Positions 1 to 5,310 of a stretch of DNA of 5,507 nt are shown piece after piece. Under the pieces are notes generated by a model. The model was not told where the DNA came from and made no database searches. It saw only the letters and a program-made list of their open reading frames with translations. The position numbers and the translations under genes were made by a program. Each line of letters starts with the position of its first letter. Within the stretch, counting starts at the first letter, position 1. The DNA is from an uncultured Rhodanobacteraceae bacterium (GTDB lineage: Bacteria > Pseudomonadota > Gammaproteobacteria > Xanthomonadales > Rhodanobacteraceae): assembly GCA_937902695.1 (NCBI GenBank), contig CALFNI010000127.1, positions 1 through 5,507 on the forward strand, written 5' to 3'.

Positions 1-402
1 GGGCCCTTCGACTAACGCGCGTTCCTCGTCGGTCAGCGCGCGCGGCGCGAAATCGAGCAGCTTCTGCCAGTCCGGCATGCCGCCGAAGAGATCGCCGTCC
101 CACCAGACCGTGCCGGCTTCGAGGGCGATGCGCTCGGTTTCGCCCAGACGCGGCAGAACCTTGGCGAACGCGGGCATCACGAAGCGCGAAACGAGATGCC
201 TGCGTATGAGCGGCACGCCGGACACGATCGCGAGCGCGACCAGCACGATCGTCGTGATCTCGAAAAGAAGCGGCGAGTCGATGCCGACGATGCGCCAGCC
301 GATCAACCAGACGCCGGCGGCGGAAATCCACGCCAGGAAGCCGAGGCCGCGGAACGCGAGGACGCAGAAAACGACGACGGCGAGCACGAACGTCACGAGC
401 AT
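1..402 (-). CDS. fadE: Acyl-CoA dehydrogenase FadE, N-terminal part (runs off window)
   Basis: First step of fatty-acid beta-oxidation: FAD-dependent oxidation of acyl-CoA to trans-2-enoyl-CoA, in the large inner-membrane-attached FadE (YafH) form. Only the first 134 residues are in the window; the E. coli protein is about 814. Translation starts MLVTFVLAVVVFCVLAF. Residues 1-40 and about 48-66 are strongly hydrophobic and fit the FadE membrane anchor. They are followed by the signature EAGTVWWDGDLFGGMPDW at residues 95-112, which closely matches the E. coli stretch (AGTTWWEGDLF.G.PDW as I recall it), and by a LTDEERALVEGP segment at the edge. The catalytic dehydrogenase domain lies outside. 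The ATG at 402-400 has a GAGG ribosome binding site at 413-410, seven bases upstream. An ATG at 409 is in another frame. It is divergent from the exported-protein gene at 577. The frame is intact to base 1, so the truncation is only the window edge. Confidence 0.93.
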   Translation of the reverse strand, partial: MLVTFVLAVVVFCVLAFRGLGFLAWISAAGVWLIGWRIVGIDSPLLFEITTIVLVALAIVSGVPLIRRHLVSRFVMPAFAKVLPRLGETERIALEAGTVWWDGDLFGGMPDWQKLLDFAPRALTDEERALVEGP

Positions 403-428
403 GGGTCATCCTCGCGAAGGGTCGGCCA

Positions 429-459
429 ATTATGCGCCGCCGGCGCCGCGAGCTGCGAA
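429..459 (-). promoter_or_regulatory. Candidate sigma-70 promoter for fadE
   Basis: Read on the minus strand, CATAAT at 434-429 matches the -10 consensus at five of six bases and stands out as AT-rich in very GC-rich DNA. TTCGCA at 459-454 is a four-of-six -35 match with a 19-base spacer. Transcription would start near 422, giving a leader of about 20 bases that contains the GAGG ribosome binding site. I see no convincing FadR-like operator. The assignment rests on motif and position only. Confidence 0.45.
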
Positions 460-516
460 CGACGCGGCCGCGCCAGGGACTGCGATGGAGTTCGCACTCG
501 CCGCGAGACGCATGCA

Positions 517-546
517 TTGGATCGGCGCCGCCCGGCGGGCTAGCGT
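517..546 (+). promoter_or_regulatory. Weak candidate promoter for the exported beta-helix protein
   Basis: TTGGAT at 517-522 (three of six -35 bases) and TAGCGT at 541-546 (three of six -10 bases) are 18 bases apart. They would place the transcription start near 552, just upstream of the ribosome binding site at 563-568. The spacer holds a perfect 11-base palindrome, CCGCCCGGCGG, at 528-538, which could be an operator or simply GC bias. The match to consensus is poor. Confidence 0.22.
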
Positions 547-576
547 TCGCGCCGTGCCAACAGGGGAGCTGCACAG

Positions 577-2631
577 ATGGTTCGCGCCACTGCTTTTTTC
601 CGATGTGTCATTGCCGCCGCGGCGGTCGCGGCGAGTCCGCTCGTTTCGGCGTCCACGCTCACCTGGCCCGGCTCGCCGGGTTGTACCGGCACGCTGCAGG
701 GCTGCATCGAGGCATCGGGCCCCGGCGACACCATCGAGATCGCGTCGGACACGCCGGTCGACGAAGACCTCTCGATCGGCGACCGCAGCCTCTCGCTGAC
801 GTCGGCGGCCTATCACCACGCAGCCCTGGCGGCCGGCCGCTCGATCGACGGCGCGACATCGCCGGCTGCGGGCACGGTTTCGGTATCGGTCAGCAGGCTC
901 GGCCTTCGCGACGGACACATCGCGCTCTCGTACGCGGGCGCCGCGACGGCGACGTACGACCTCCGCGAGCTCGACATCGCGCAGAGCATCGGCGGCGCGA
1001 GCGCGAACATTCGCCTCGCGGCGACGTCCGGCACGGTCGGCGCGACCGTCTACCACAACCGCATCGTGGCGACGCCGGGCAATATCGACGGCGGCCTGAT
1101 CGAGATCGCGCCGCACGGCGCGGCGATGAACGTCTATGCCGCGTTCAACACGCTCGTGCGCGCCGATCACGCGAACACGGATGGCGGCGCGATCTTCGTC
1201 GACGTCGCCGGTGTCGGCGGCACGGCCGCCAGCGGCTATTTCGCCGCGTTCGGCAACGTCGTGCGCGGCGGCTTCGACCGGGGCGCCATCTTCTTCTCCG
1301 AAGGACTCTTTTCGTCGACGTCGAGTGCATTCGCGGCCCGCGCCTATGCGAACGCGATCGGCTGCGGCGGCGATGCGTCCGGGCAGGGCATCGGCCTTGC
1401 CGTGAACGACGGCAGCATCGACCTCCAGGTGATCAACAACACGATCAGCGGATGCGAGATCGGCATCGGCGCGCTGCTCTGGGAGGGCGGCACGACGGGC
1501 ACGTATTCGGGGCCGGTCTGGAACAACCTCGTCGTCGCCAACCGCGGTCTCGTGCTCACGCCGTCGGCGACCGACGCCGTGACGAACGACTACAACCTGA
1601 TCAACGCCGCGTCGAACATCGCGACGCTCGGCGCGCACACGATCACCGCGCCGGCGCAGCTTGCGGGTTCGATGTCGCCGCGGCTCTCGGCCGGCTCGCC
1701 GGCGATCGACGCCGCGGACGCGACGACCCTTGCGTTCGGGCTCATCGACAACGGCTTCCCGGTGCTCGACGCCGACGGGCTCCGTCGCGTCAAGCTCGGC
1801 GGCGCCGACATCGGCGCCTACGAATATGGCGACGTCACGTTCGATCACGTCGCGTCGGCCGCCAACGTGTTCGGCAACGTCACCGTCATCGACGATCCCG
1901 CGACCGACGGCAACGCCGGCGCGCTGCTGTTCCCGACGCGCAAGGCGGTCTACGGTGCCGGTACCAGCGATCACACGTTCGGCATCTGGTATTCGGCGCC
2001 GTCATGGACGATCTACAACGAAGACTTCACGCAGGCAGTCGACGCCGGCGCCGCGTGGAACGTGTTCGTGCCCGCGGCCGGCGACGGCGCGTTCGTGCAC
2101 ACGGGCACCGTCGCGAACACGTCGGGCTCGCTGACGACGATCGACAATCCGATGACGAACGGCCTCGCGGATCGCATCGTCCTCGTGCGGCACGACTGGA
2201 CGCGCGACGGGACGTATCTCGACCATCCGGTCGGCGTGTCGTATTCCGGCAGCGGTAGCGGCGCACGCTGGAGCATCGGCAACATCGACCAGGCCGCGAT
2301 GCCGGCCGGCATGGGCTTCGACGTCTACGCGCAGCCGCCGAGCCCGAACGCGTTCCGCATCGCTGCGCCGACGGGTTCGAACGGCGTGCAGATCGACCAT
2401 CCGCTGATCAACGGCGTCGCGTGCGCCGACGTGCACGTCACGCGCGTCTACGATCCGGCGTTTCCTGCGCAGACTGTCGACTATGACGTCGAGTACTACG
2501 CCGGCAACGGCACGTGGAACATCATGTCGACGGAAGGGTTCGTCGGCGCGACCGCGTTCAACGTCGTCATCGATCCGGCCCAGGTCGATGCCTGCACCGA
2601 TCGCATCTTCGCCGACGGCTTCGGCGGCTGA
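577..2631 (+). CDS. Exported beta-helix protein with choice-of-anchor-Q-like segment and three C-terminal repeats
   Basis: Predicted secreted or surface protein of 684 residues; its molecular role is unknown. Residues 1-25 form a signal peptide (MVRATAFF, an alanine/valine core, then PLVSA before STL), with likely cleavage after A25. The mature N-terminus (GCTGTLQGCIEASGPGDTIE, 35-54) resembles the opening of polymorphic-outer-membrane-like beta-helix proteins. Residues about 100-345 have short beta-strand/turn repeats (NRIVATPG, GGAIFVDV, GNVVRGG, INNTISGC, WNNLVVANRG), as in a right-handed parallel beta-helix. LSAGSPAIDAAD (370-381) through GADIGAYEY (409-417) is the hallmark of a choice-of-anchor Q segment. 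Three tandem units follow at about 422-499, 507-587 and 592-667, and the protein ends CTDRIFADGFGG. No transmembrane helix or LPXTG-type anchor is visible. A GGGGAG ribosome binding site at 563-568, eight bases before the ATG, fixes the start. It appears to be monocistronic, with hairpins after the stop. Adhesin or carbohydrate-active roles are possible, but I see no catalytic motif. Confidence 0.88.
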   Translation: MVRATAFFRCVIAAAAVAASPLVSASTLTWPGSPGCTGTLQGCIEASGPGDTIEIASDTPVDEDLSIGDRSLSLTSAAYHHAALAAGRSIDGATSPAAGTVSVSVSRLGLRDGHIALSYAGAATATYDLRELDIAQSIGGASANIRLAATSGTVGATVYHNRIVATPGNIDGGLIEIAPHGAAMNVYAAFNTLVRADHANTDGGAIFVDVAGVGGTAASGYFAAFGNVVRGGFDRGAIFFSEGLFSSTSSAFAARAYANAIGCGGDASGQGIGLAVNDGSIDLQVINNTISGCEIGIGALLWEGGTTGTYSGPVWNNLVVANRGLVLTPSATDAVTNDYNLINAASNIATLGAHTITAPAQLAGSMSPRLSAGSPAIDAADATTLAFGLIDNGFPVLDADGLRRVKLGGADIGAYEYGDVTFDHVASAANVFGNVTVIDDPATDGNAGALLFPTRKAVYGAGTSDHTFGIWYSAPSWTIYNEDFTQAVDAGAAWNVFVPAAGDGAFVHTGTVANTSGSLTTIDNPMTNGLADRIVLVRHDWTRDGTYLDHPVGVSYSGSGSGARWSIGNIDQAAMPAGMGFDVYAQPPSPNAFRIAAPTGSNGVQIDHPLINGVACADVHVTRVYDPAFPAQTVDYDVEYYAGNGTWNIMSTEGFVGATAFNVVIDPAQVDACTDRIFADGFGG
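1840..2577 (+). repeat. Three tandem degenerate protein repeats (about 80 residues each) inside the exported protein
   Basis: The repeats are visible at protein level, not as DNA identity. Unit 1 (residues 422-499) has IDDPATDG, then HTFGIWYSAPSWTIYNEDF, then AGAAWNVFVP. Unit 2 (507-587) has IDNPMTNG, then HPVGVSY, then RWSIGNID, then AGMGFDVYAQ. Unit 3 (592-667) has IDHPLINGV, then DYDVEYYAGNGTWNIMS, then GATAFNVVI. The shared pattern is ID-x-P-x-x-x-G, a Y before W-x-I, and a closing (F/W)-(N/D)-V. The units resemble a short beta-rich module I recall being annotated as DUF7452 in other bacteria; that name is from memory. Divergence among the three units suggests old duplication. Confidence 0.7.
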
Positions 2632-2633
2632 AT

Positions 2634-2651
2634 CGCGCGCTCTTGCGCGCG
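2634..2651 (+). terminator. GC-rich hairpin three bases after the exported-protein stop
   Basis: CGCGCGC at 2634-2640 pairs perfectly with GCGCGCG at 2645-2651 around a TCTT tetraloop, giving a 7-bp all-GC stem immediately downstream of the stop. There is no following T run, so it is not a textbook intrinsic terminator. It may still pause polymerase or protect the mRNA 3' end. Confidence 0.4.
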
Positions 2652-2671
2652 GCCGCGATCCGGCATTGAAT
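2643..2671 (+). promoter_or_regulatory. Weak candidate promoter for the nucleosidase-methyltransferase operon
   Basis: TTGCGC at 2643-2648 (three of six -35 bases) and TTGAAT at 2666-2671 (four of six -10 bases) have an ideal 17-base spacer. Transcription would start near 2678, leaving about 29 bases of leader with the AGGAG at 2690-2694. It overlaps the hairpins in this gap. Read-through from the upstream gene is an equally good alternative. Confidence 0.28.
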
Positions 2672-2684
2672 CGCCGGACCGGCC
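2651..2684 (+). other. Second inverted repeat upstream of the AMP nucleosidase gene
   Basis: TCCGGC at 2659-2664 pairs with GCCGGA at 2673-2678 around an 8-base loop. The stem can extend past a small internal loop through GGCCG (2651-2655) with CGGCC (2680-2684). It shares base 2651 with the preceding hairpin and ends six bases before the AGGAG ribosome binding site. It may be an mRNA leader structure, an operator or part of a termination region; the sequence does not decide which. Confidence 0.35.
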
Positions 2685-2689
2685 GCCGC

Positions 2690-2694
2690 AGGAG
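2690..2694 (+). promoter_or_regulatory. Ribosome binding site of the AMP nucleosidase gene
   Basis: AGGAG lies 12 bases before the ATG at 2707 and only 3 bases before an in-frame GTG at 2698. Three bases is too close for normal initiation. The ATG start also yields the family-typical opening MKDKNDIVANWLPRYTG, so the ATG is preferred despite the slightly long spacing. Confidence 0.6.
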
Positions 2695-2706
2695 ATCGTG
2701 CGCCCC

Positions 2707-3498
2707 ATGAAGGACAAGAACGATATCGTCGCGAACTGGCTGCCGCGCTACACCGGCGCGCCGCTCGATGCGTTCGGCGACCATGTCCTGCTGACGAACT
2801 TCGGCCATTACGTCGAGCTGTTCGCCGAAGCGAACGCGGTGCCGGTGCTCGGCCGCGACAAGCCGATGCCGAACGCGACGGCCGACGGCATCACGATGAT
2901 CAACTTCGGCATGGGCAGCCCGAACGCGGCGACCGTGATGGACCTGCTCTCCGCGATCGCGCCGAAGGCGGCACTGTTCCTCGGCAAATGCGGCGGCCTC
3001 AAGAAGAAGAACCGGCTCGGCGATCTCGTGCTGCCGATCGCCGCGATCCGCGGCGAGGGCACCTCGAACGACTATCTCCTGCCCGAAGTGCCGGCGCTGC
3101 CGGCGTTCCAGCTGCAACGTGCCGTGTCGACGATGATCCGCGACTTGGGCCACTGCTCCTGGCCCGGGACGGTCTACACGACGAACCGCCGCGTCTGGGA
3201 GCACGATCTTGCGTTCAAGGAGTACCTGCGCAAGACGCGCTGCATGGCCATCGACATGGAGACCGCCACGCTCTTCGCGGCGGGTTTCGCCAACCACATT
3301 CCGTCGGGCGCGCTGTTGCTCGTGTCCGACCAGCCGATGATTCCCGAGGGCGTCAAGACCGACCTCAGCGACCGCATGATCACGGCGAGCTTCGTCGAGG
3401 CGCATATCAAGATCGGCATCGAGGCGCTGAAGCTGGTGCGCCGGCGCGGCCGCAGCGTCAAGCATCTCCGCTTCGAAGATGGGTCCGACAGCGAGTGA
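2707..3498 (+). CDS. Short-form AMP nucleosidase (PNP/UDP phosphorylase superfamily)
   Basis: Predicted to hydrolyse AMP to adenine and ribose 5-phosphate in the cytoplasm, feeding purine salvage and adenylate balance. The protein has 263 residues and matches the short AMP-nucleosidase-like family almost end to end, as I remember it from Bacteroidetes and xanthomonads: IVANWLPRYTG (7-17), a MPNATADGITMINFGMGSP run (54-72) with the phosphate/ribose loop NFGMGSPNA (66-74), LGKCGGLKKKN (92-102), RGEGTSNDY (115-123), TVYTTNRRVWE (155-165), IDMETATLF (182-190) with the ribose-contacting Met-Glu at 184-185, and VSDQPMIPEGVKT (206-218) with the likely purine-contacting catalytic Asp208. It lacks the large N-terminal regulatory domain of E. 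coli Amn (484 residues), so allosteric control may differ. The charged tail after about residue 245 is less conserved. The stop overlaps the methyltransferase start by four bases, implying one mRNA and coupled translation. A related nucleoside phosphorylase activity is the main alternative. Confidence 0.9.
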   Translation: MKDKNDIVANWLPRYTGAPLDAFGDHVLLTNFGHYVELFAEANAVPVLGRDKPMPNATADGITMINFGMGSPNAATVMDLLSAIAPKAALFLGKCGGLKKKNRLGDLVLPIAAIRGEGTSNDYLLPEVPALPAFQLQRAVSTMIRDLGHCSWPGTVYTTNRRVWEHDLAFKEYLRKTRCMAIDMETATLFAAGFANHIPSGALLLVSDQPMIPEGVKTDLSDRMITASFVEAHIKIGIEALKLVRRRGRSVKHLRFEDGSDSE

Positions 3499-4634
3499 GC
3501 GCCGTCGACGTTCCACGCGCCGCCGTCGACGATGCCGGCGAGGATCCGGACTACCTGTCGCGGCAACTCGTCACGTACATCGGCAACAAGCGGGCGCTGC
3601 TCGGCAACATCGCGCTCGCGCTGGAGCGCGTCAAGGCACGGCTCGGCAAGACGAAGCTGCGCGCGCTCGATGCATTCGCCGGATCCGGGGTCGTTTCGCG
3701 CTTTCTCAAAGCGCATTGCACGTACCTCGCGAGCAACGACATCGAGGATTACGCCGAGGTTCTGGCGCAGTGTCATCTCGCGAATCGCGGCACGGTCGAT
3801 CTTTGCGAGCTGTCAGCGCGCGTCGCCGAGCTCAACGCGAGCGTCGACACGGCGCCGTTGTCGCGCGGCTTCATCGAAGAGCTCTACGCGCCGGCCGACG
3901 AAGCGAACATCACCACGCGCGACCGCGTGTTCTACACGCGCGAGAACGCGCGCCGGATCGACAACTACCGGCGCATGCTCGACGCGTTGCCGCAGGCGCA
4001 GCGCATCGTGCTGCTCGCGCCGCTGCTCGGCCGCGCGTCGGTGCATGCGAACACCGCGGGCGTCTTCAAGGGGTTCTACAAGAACCGGCTCACGCAGGCG
4101 GGCCAGTTCGGCGGCAGCGGCTCGGATGCGCTCGGCCGCATTCTCGGCACGATCGTGCTCGACGTGCCGGTGCTGAGCCGGTTCGAGTGCGACGTCGCCG
4201 TGTTCAGGCGCGACGCGAATGCGCTGGCGCACGAGCTGCGCGACCTCGATGTCGCCTATCTCGATCCGCCGTACAACCAGCATCCGTATGGCTCGAACTA
4301 TTTCATGCTGAACCTGATCGCGAACTACCGCCGGCCCGCCGAAGTCAGCGCGGTCGCCGGCATTCCGATCGACTGGCAGCGCTCGGGCTACAACGTCAGG
4401 AGCCGCTCGCTGCCGCTGCTCCGCGATCTTGCCGAGACGATCGACGCGCGGTTCCTGCTCGTGTCGTACAACGACGAAGGCTTCATCGCTCCCGCGGCGA
4501 TGCGCGCGATGCTGGAGCGGCTCGGCTCCGTCGAGGTCATCGAAACGCAATACAACGCATTCCGTGGCAGTCGGAACTTCGAGCGGCGGCCGATTCACGT
4601 CACGGAGCAGCTGTTCCTCGTCGAGAAGCGCTAG
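3495..4634 (+). CDS. D12-class DNA adenine-N6 methyltransferase
   Basis: Predicted to transfer a methyl group from S-adenosylmethionine to adenine in a specific DNA site. In the 379-residue product, YIGNKRALL (28-36) is motif X, DAFAGSG (59-65) is motif I binding S-adenosylmethionine, SNDIEDYAEV (80-89) fits the acidic motif II region, and DPPY (257-260) is catalytic motif IV. This X-I-(recognition region)-IV order is that of the Dam/DpnM/FokI-type alpha group (MethyltransfD12). Residues about 95-245 between motifs I and IV should include the target-recognition region. The C-terminus has LLVSYNDEGF (321-330) and a FRGSRN segment (356-361). The GTG at 3495 overlaps the nucleosidase TGA as GTGA, and only weak purine-rich sequence precedes it, so translation probably depends on reinitiation. 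It is the last in-frame start before motif X; starts further upstream would overlap the nucleosidase deeply. No restriction endonuclease is adjacent, so it appears orphan here. Target site unknown. Confidence 0.9.
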   Translation: MSAVDVPRAAVDDAGEDPDYLSRQLVTYIGNKRALLGNIALALERVKARLGKTKLRALDAFAGSGVVSRFLKAHCTYLASNDIEDYAEVLAQCHLANRGTVDLCELSARVAELNASVDTAPLSRGFIEELYAPADEANITTRDRVFYTRENARRIDNYRRMLDALPQAQRIVLLAPLLGRASVHANTAGVFKGFYKNRLTQAGQFGGSGSDALGRILGTIVLDVPVLSRFECDVAVFRRDANALAHELRDLDVAYLDPPYNQHPYGSNYFMLNLIANYRRPAEVSAVAGIPIDWQRSGYNVRSRSLPLLRDLAETIDARFLLVSYNDEGFIAPAAMRAMLERLGSVEVIETQYNAFRGSRNFERRPIHVTEQLFLVEKR

Positions 4635-4663
4635 AACCGTGCCGCGGGAACACGACCGTTGTC

Positions 4664-4690
4664 CGGAAGCCTCCCGGGAAGCCGTAAGAT
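4664..4690 (+). promoter_or_regulatory. Weak promoter/operator-like region upstream of the small exported protein
   Basis: TAAGAT at 4685-4690 is a four-of-six -10 match, about 30 bases before the GTG start. TTGTCC at 4659-4664 is a four-of-six -35, but the spacer is 20 bases, longer than optimal. Between them GGAAGCC occurs twice (4665-4671 and 4677-4683) with a 12-base period, close to one helical turn, which could be a regulator site. Evidence is by pattern only. Confidence 0.22.
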
Positions 4691-4719
4691 CGCCTCGGTT
4701 CCTACGGGGAGATACGGCC

Positions 4720-5238
4720 GTGTCCCGATCATGGTTTCTCGTCGCGCTGCTCGCCGGAGCGCGTATCGCCCACGCGGGTGATGCATTCGACGGCGTGAAG
4801 TGCGATGGCGACATCGTCAAGGCGCTCGTCGGCGCGAAAATCCCGAACGGGCCCGCCGTCGACACGGAGAAGCGCCATACCGCGCTCGGGCTCAGGCTCG
4901 AAGGCAGCGACATGCTGGACGAGCCGCTCGACTACGAAGCATGGACGATCTGCGGCAGCACGTATCACGTGATCCTGAAGAAGGACATTGTGACCGACGC
5001 CGTCAAGGCCGACCATTCGAAGACAGCGCCGTCGTTCCTGGGCTCATGCGAGCAGAATGGCAAGCCGATGGGCGGTACGCTGCTCGCGATCTTGAAAGCG
5101 AACAGCGACGCCGCTGCGAAGTTGCCCGCGACGGCGGCCTGGCGCATCGATGCCAAGAAGGCGCGTTTCGCCGCGATGGATCCGGCGGGGCTCATGTGCT
5201 CGCGCGACGGCATCGCGACGGTCGACGGCGGCAAATAG
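4720..5238 (+). CDS. Small exported protein of unknown function with four cysteines
   Basis: I do not recognise the family. The 172-residue product begins MSRSWFLVALLAGARIAHA and then GDAF: a short signal peptide with a clean A-H-A cleavage site after residue 19, so it should be periplasmic or secreted. The mature part of about 153 residues has exactly four cysteines (C28, C78, C110, C160), enough for two disulfide bonds. It has no transmembrane segment, no catalytic motif I can name and no lipobox. Notable segments are FDGVKCDGDIVKALVGAKIP (23-42), DYEAWTICGSTYHVILKK (71-88) and AMDPAGLMCSRDGI (152-165). The GTG start is supported by a GGGGAG site at 4706-4711, eight bases upstream, the same arrangement as the other exported gene. 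A nearby ATG at 4731 is out of frame. The 85-base gap after the methyltransferase suggests a separate unit. It converges with the rhodanese gene. Codon use matches its neighbours. Confidence 0.8.
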   Translation: MSRSWFLVALLAGARIAHAGDAFDGVKCDGDIVKALVGAKIPNGPAVDTEKRHTALGLRLEGSDMLDEPLDYEAWTICGSTYHVILKKDIVTDAVKADHSKTAPSFLGSCEQNGKPMGGTLLAILKANSDAAAKLPATAAWRIDAKKARFAAMDPAGLMCSRDGIATVDGGK

Positions 5239-5252
5239 CCGGAAGGGAACGC

Positions 5253-5272
5253 GGCGGTCTTCAGCGATCGCC
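5253..5272. terminator. Hairpin between the convergent genes, possible bidirectional terminator
   Basis: GGCGGTC at 5253-5259 pairs with GATCGCC at 5266-5272 (7 bp including one G-U pair on the plus strand) around a 6-base loop. It sits between two convergent stop codons, where a shared terminator is expected. No T run follows on either strand, so intrinsic termination is uncertain. Confidence 0.3.
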
Positions 5273-5310
5273 TCCACTCGCTGACGCGCGCCCCGGTGTG
5301 CCGAGGTCTG

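Noticed and set aside
77..799. Plus-strand open frame across the fadE N-terminus and into the exported-protein gene
   Set aside because: It is antisense to a clear FadE N-terminus, then runs through the divergent promoter region, and its product is low-complexity Arg/Pro/Ala/Thr-rich sequence.
430..1974. Long open frame on the minus strand (514 codons) opposite the exported protein
   Set aside because: Its translation is arginine-, alanine- and aspartate-rich low-complexity sequence (repeated RRR, DRRV, ERDV) with no domain. It is the mirror of a real high-GC gene whose plus-strand product has a signal peptide, ribosome binding site and recognisable segments.
432..2258. Plus-strand open frame of 608 codons overlapping the exported protein
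   Set aside because: The translation is arginine/histidine-rich without any fold signature and lies in an alternative frame of the well-supported gene at 577-2631.
2698..2706. GTG at 2698 as the nucleosidase start
   Set aside because: It lies only three bases after AGGAG, and the ATG at 2707 gives the family-typical N-terminus.
2988..3494. N-terminal extension of the methyltransferase frame into the nucleosidase gene
   Set aside because: The frame is open, but this part translates to arginine-rich sequence out of phase with the conserved nucleosidase. The methyltransferase similarity begins only at the YIGNKR motif after 3570, so GTG 3495 is the sensible start.
2002..3516. Long open frame on the minus strand (504 codons) spanning the gap and opposite the nucleosidase
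   Set aside because: It crosses the end of one real gene, the hairpin gap and nearly all of the AMP nucleosidase, and its composition is typical GC-bias shadow coding.
3813..4913. Minus-strand open frame (366 codons) opposite the methyltransferase
   Set aside because: It is antisense to the intact D12 methyltransferase, compositionally biased and without recognisable motifs.
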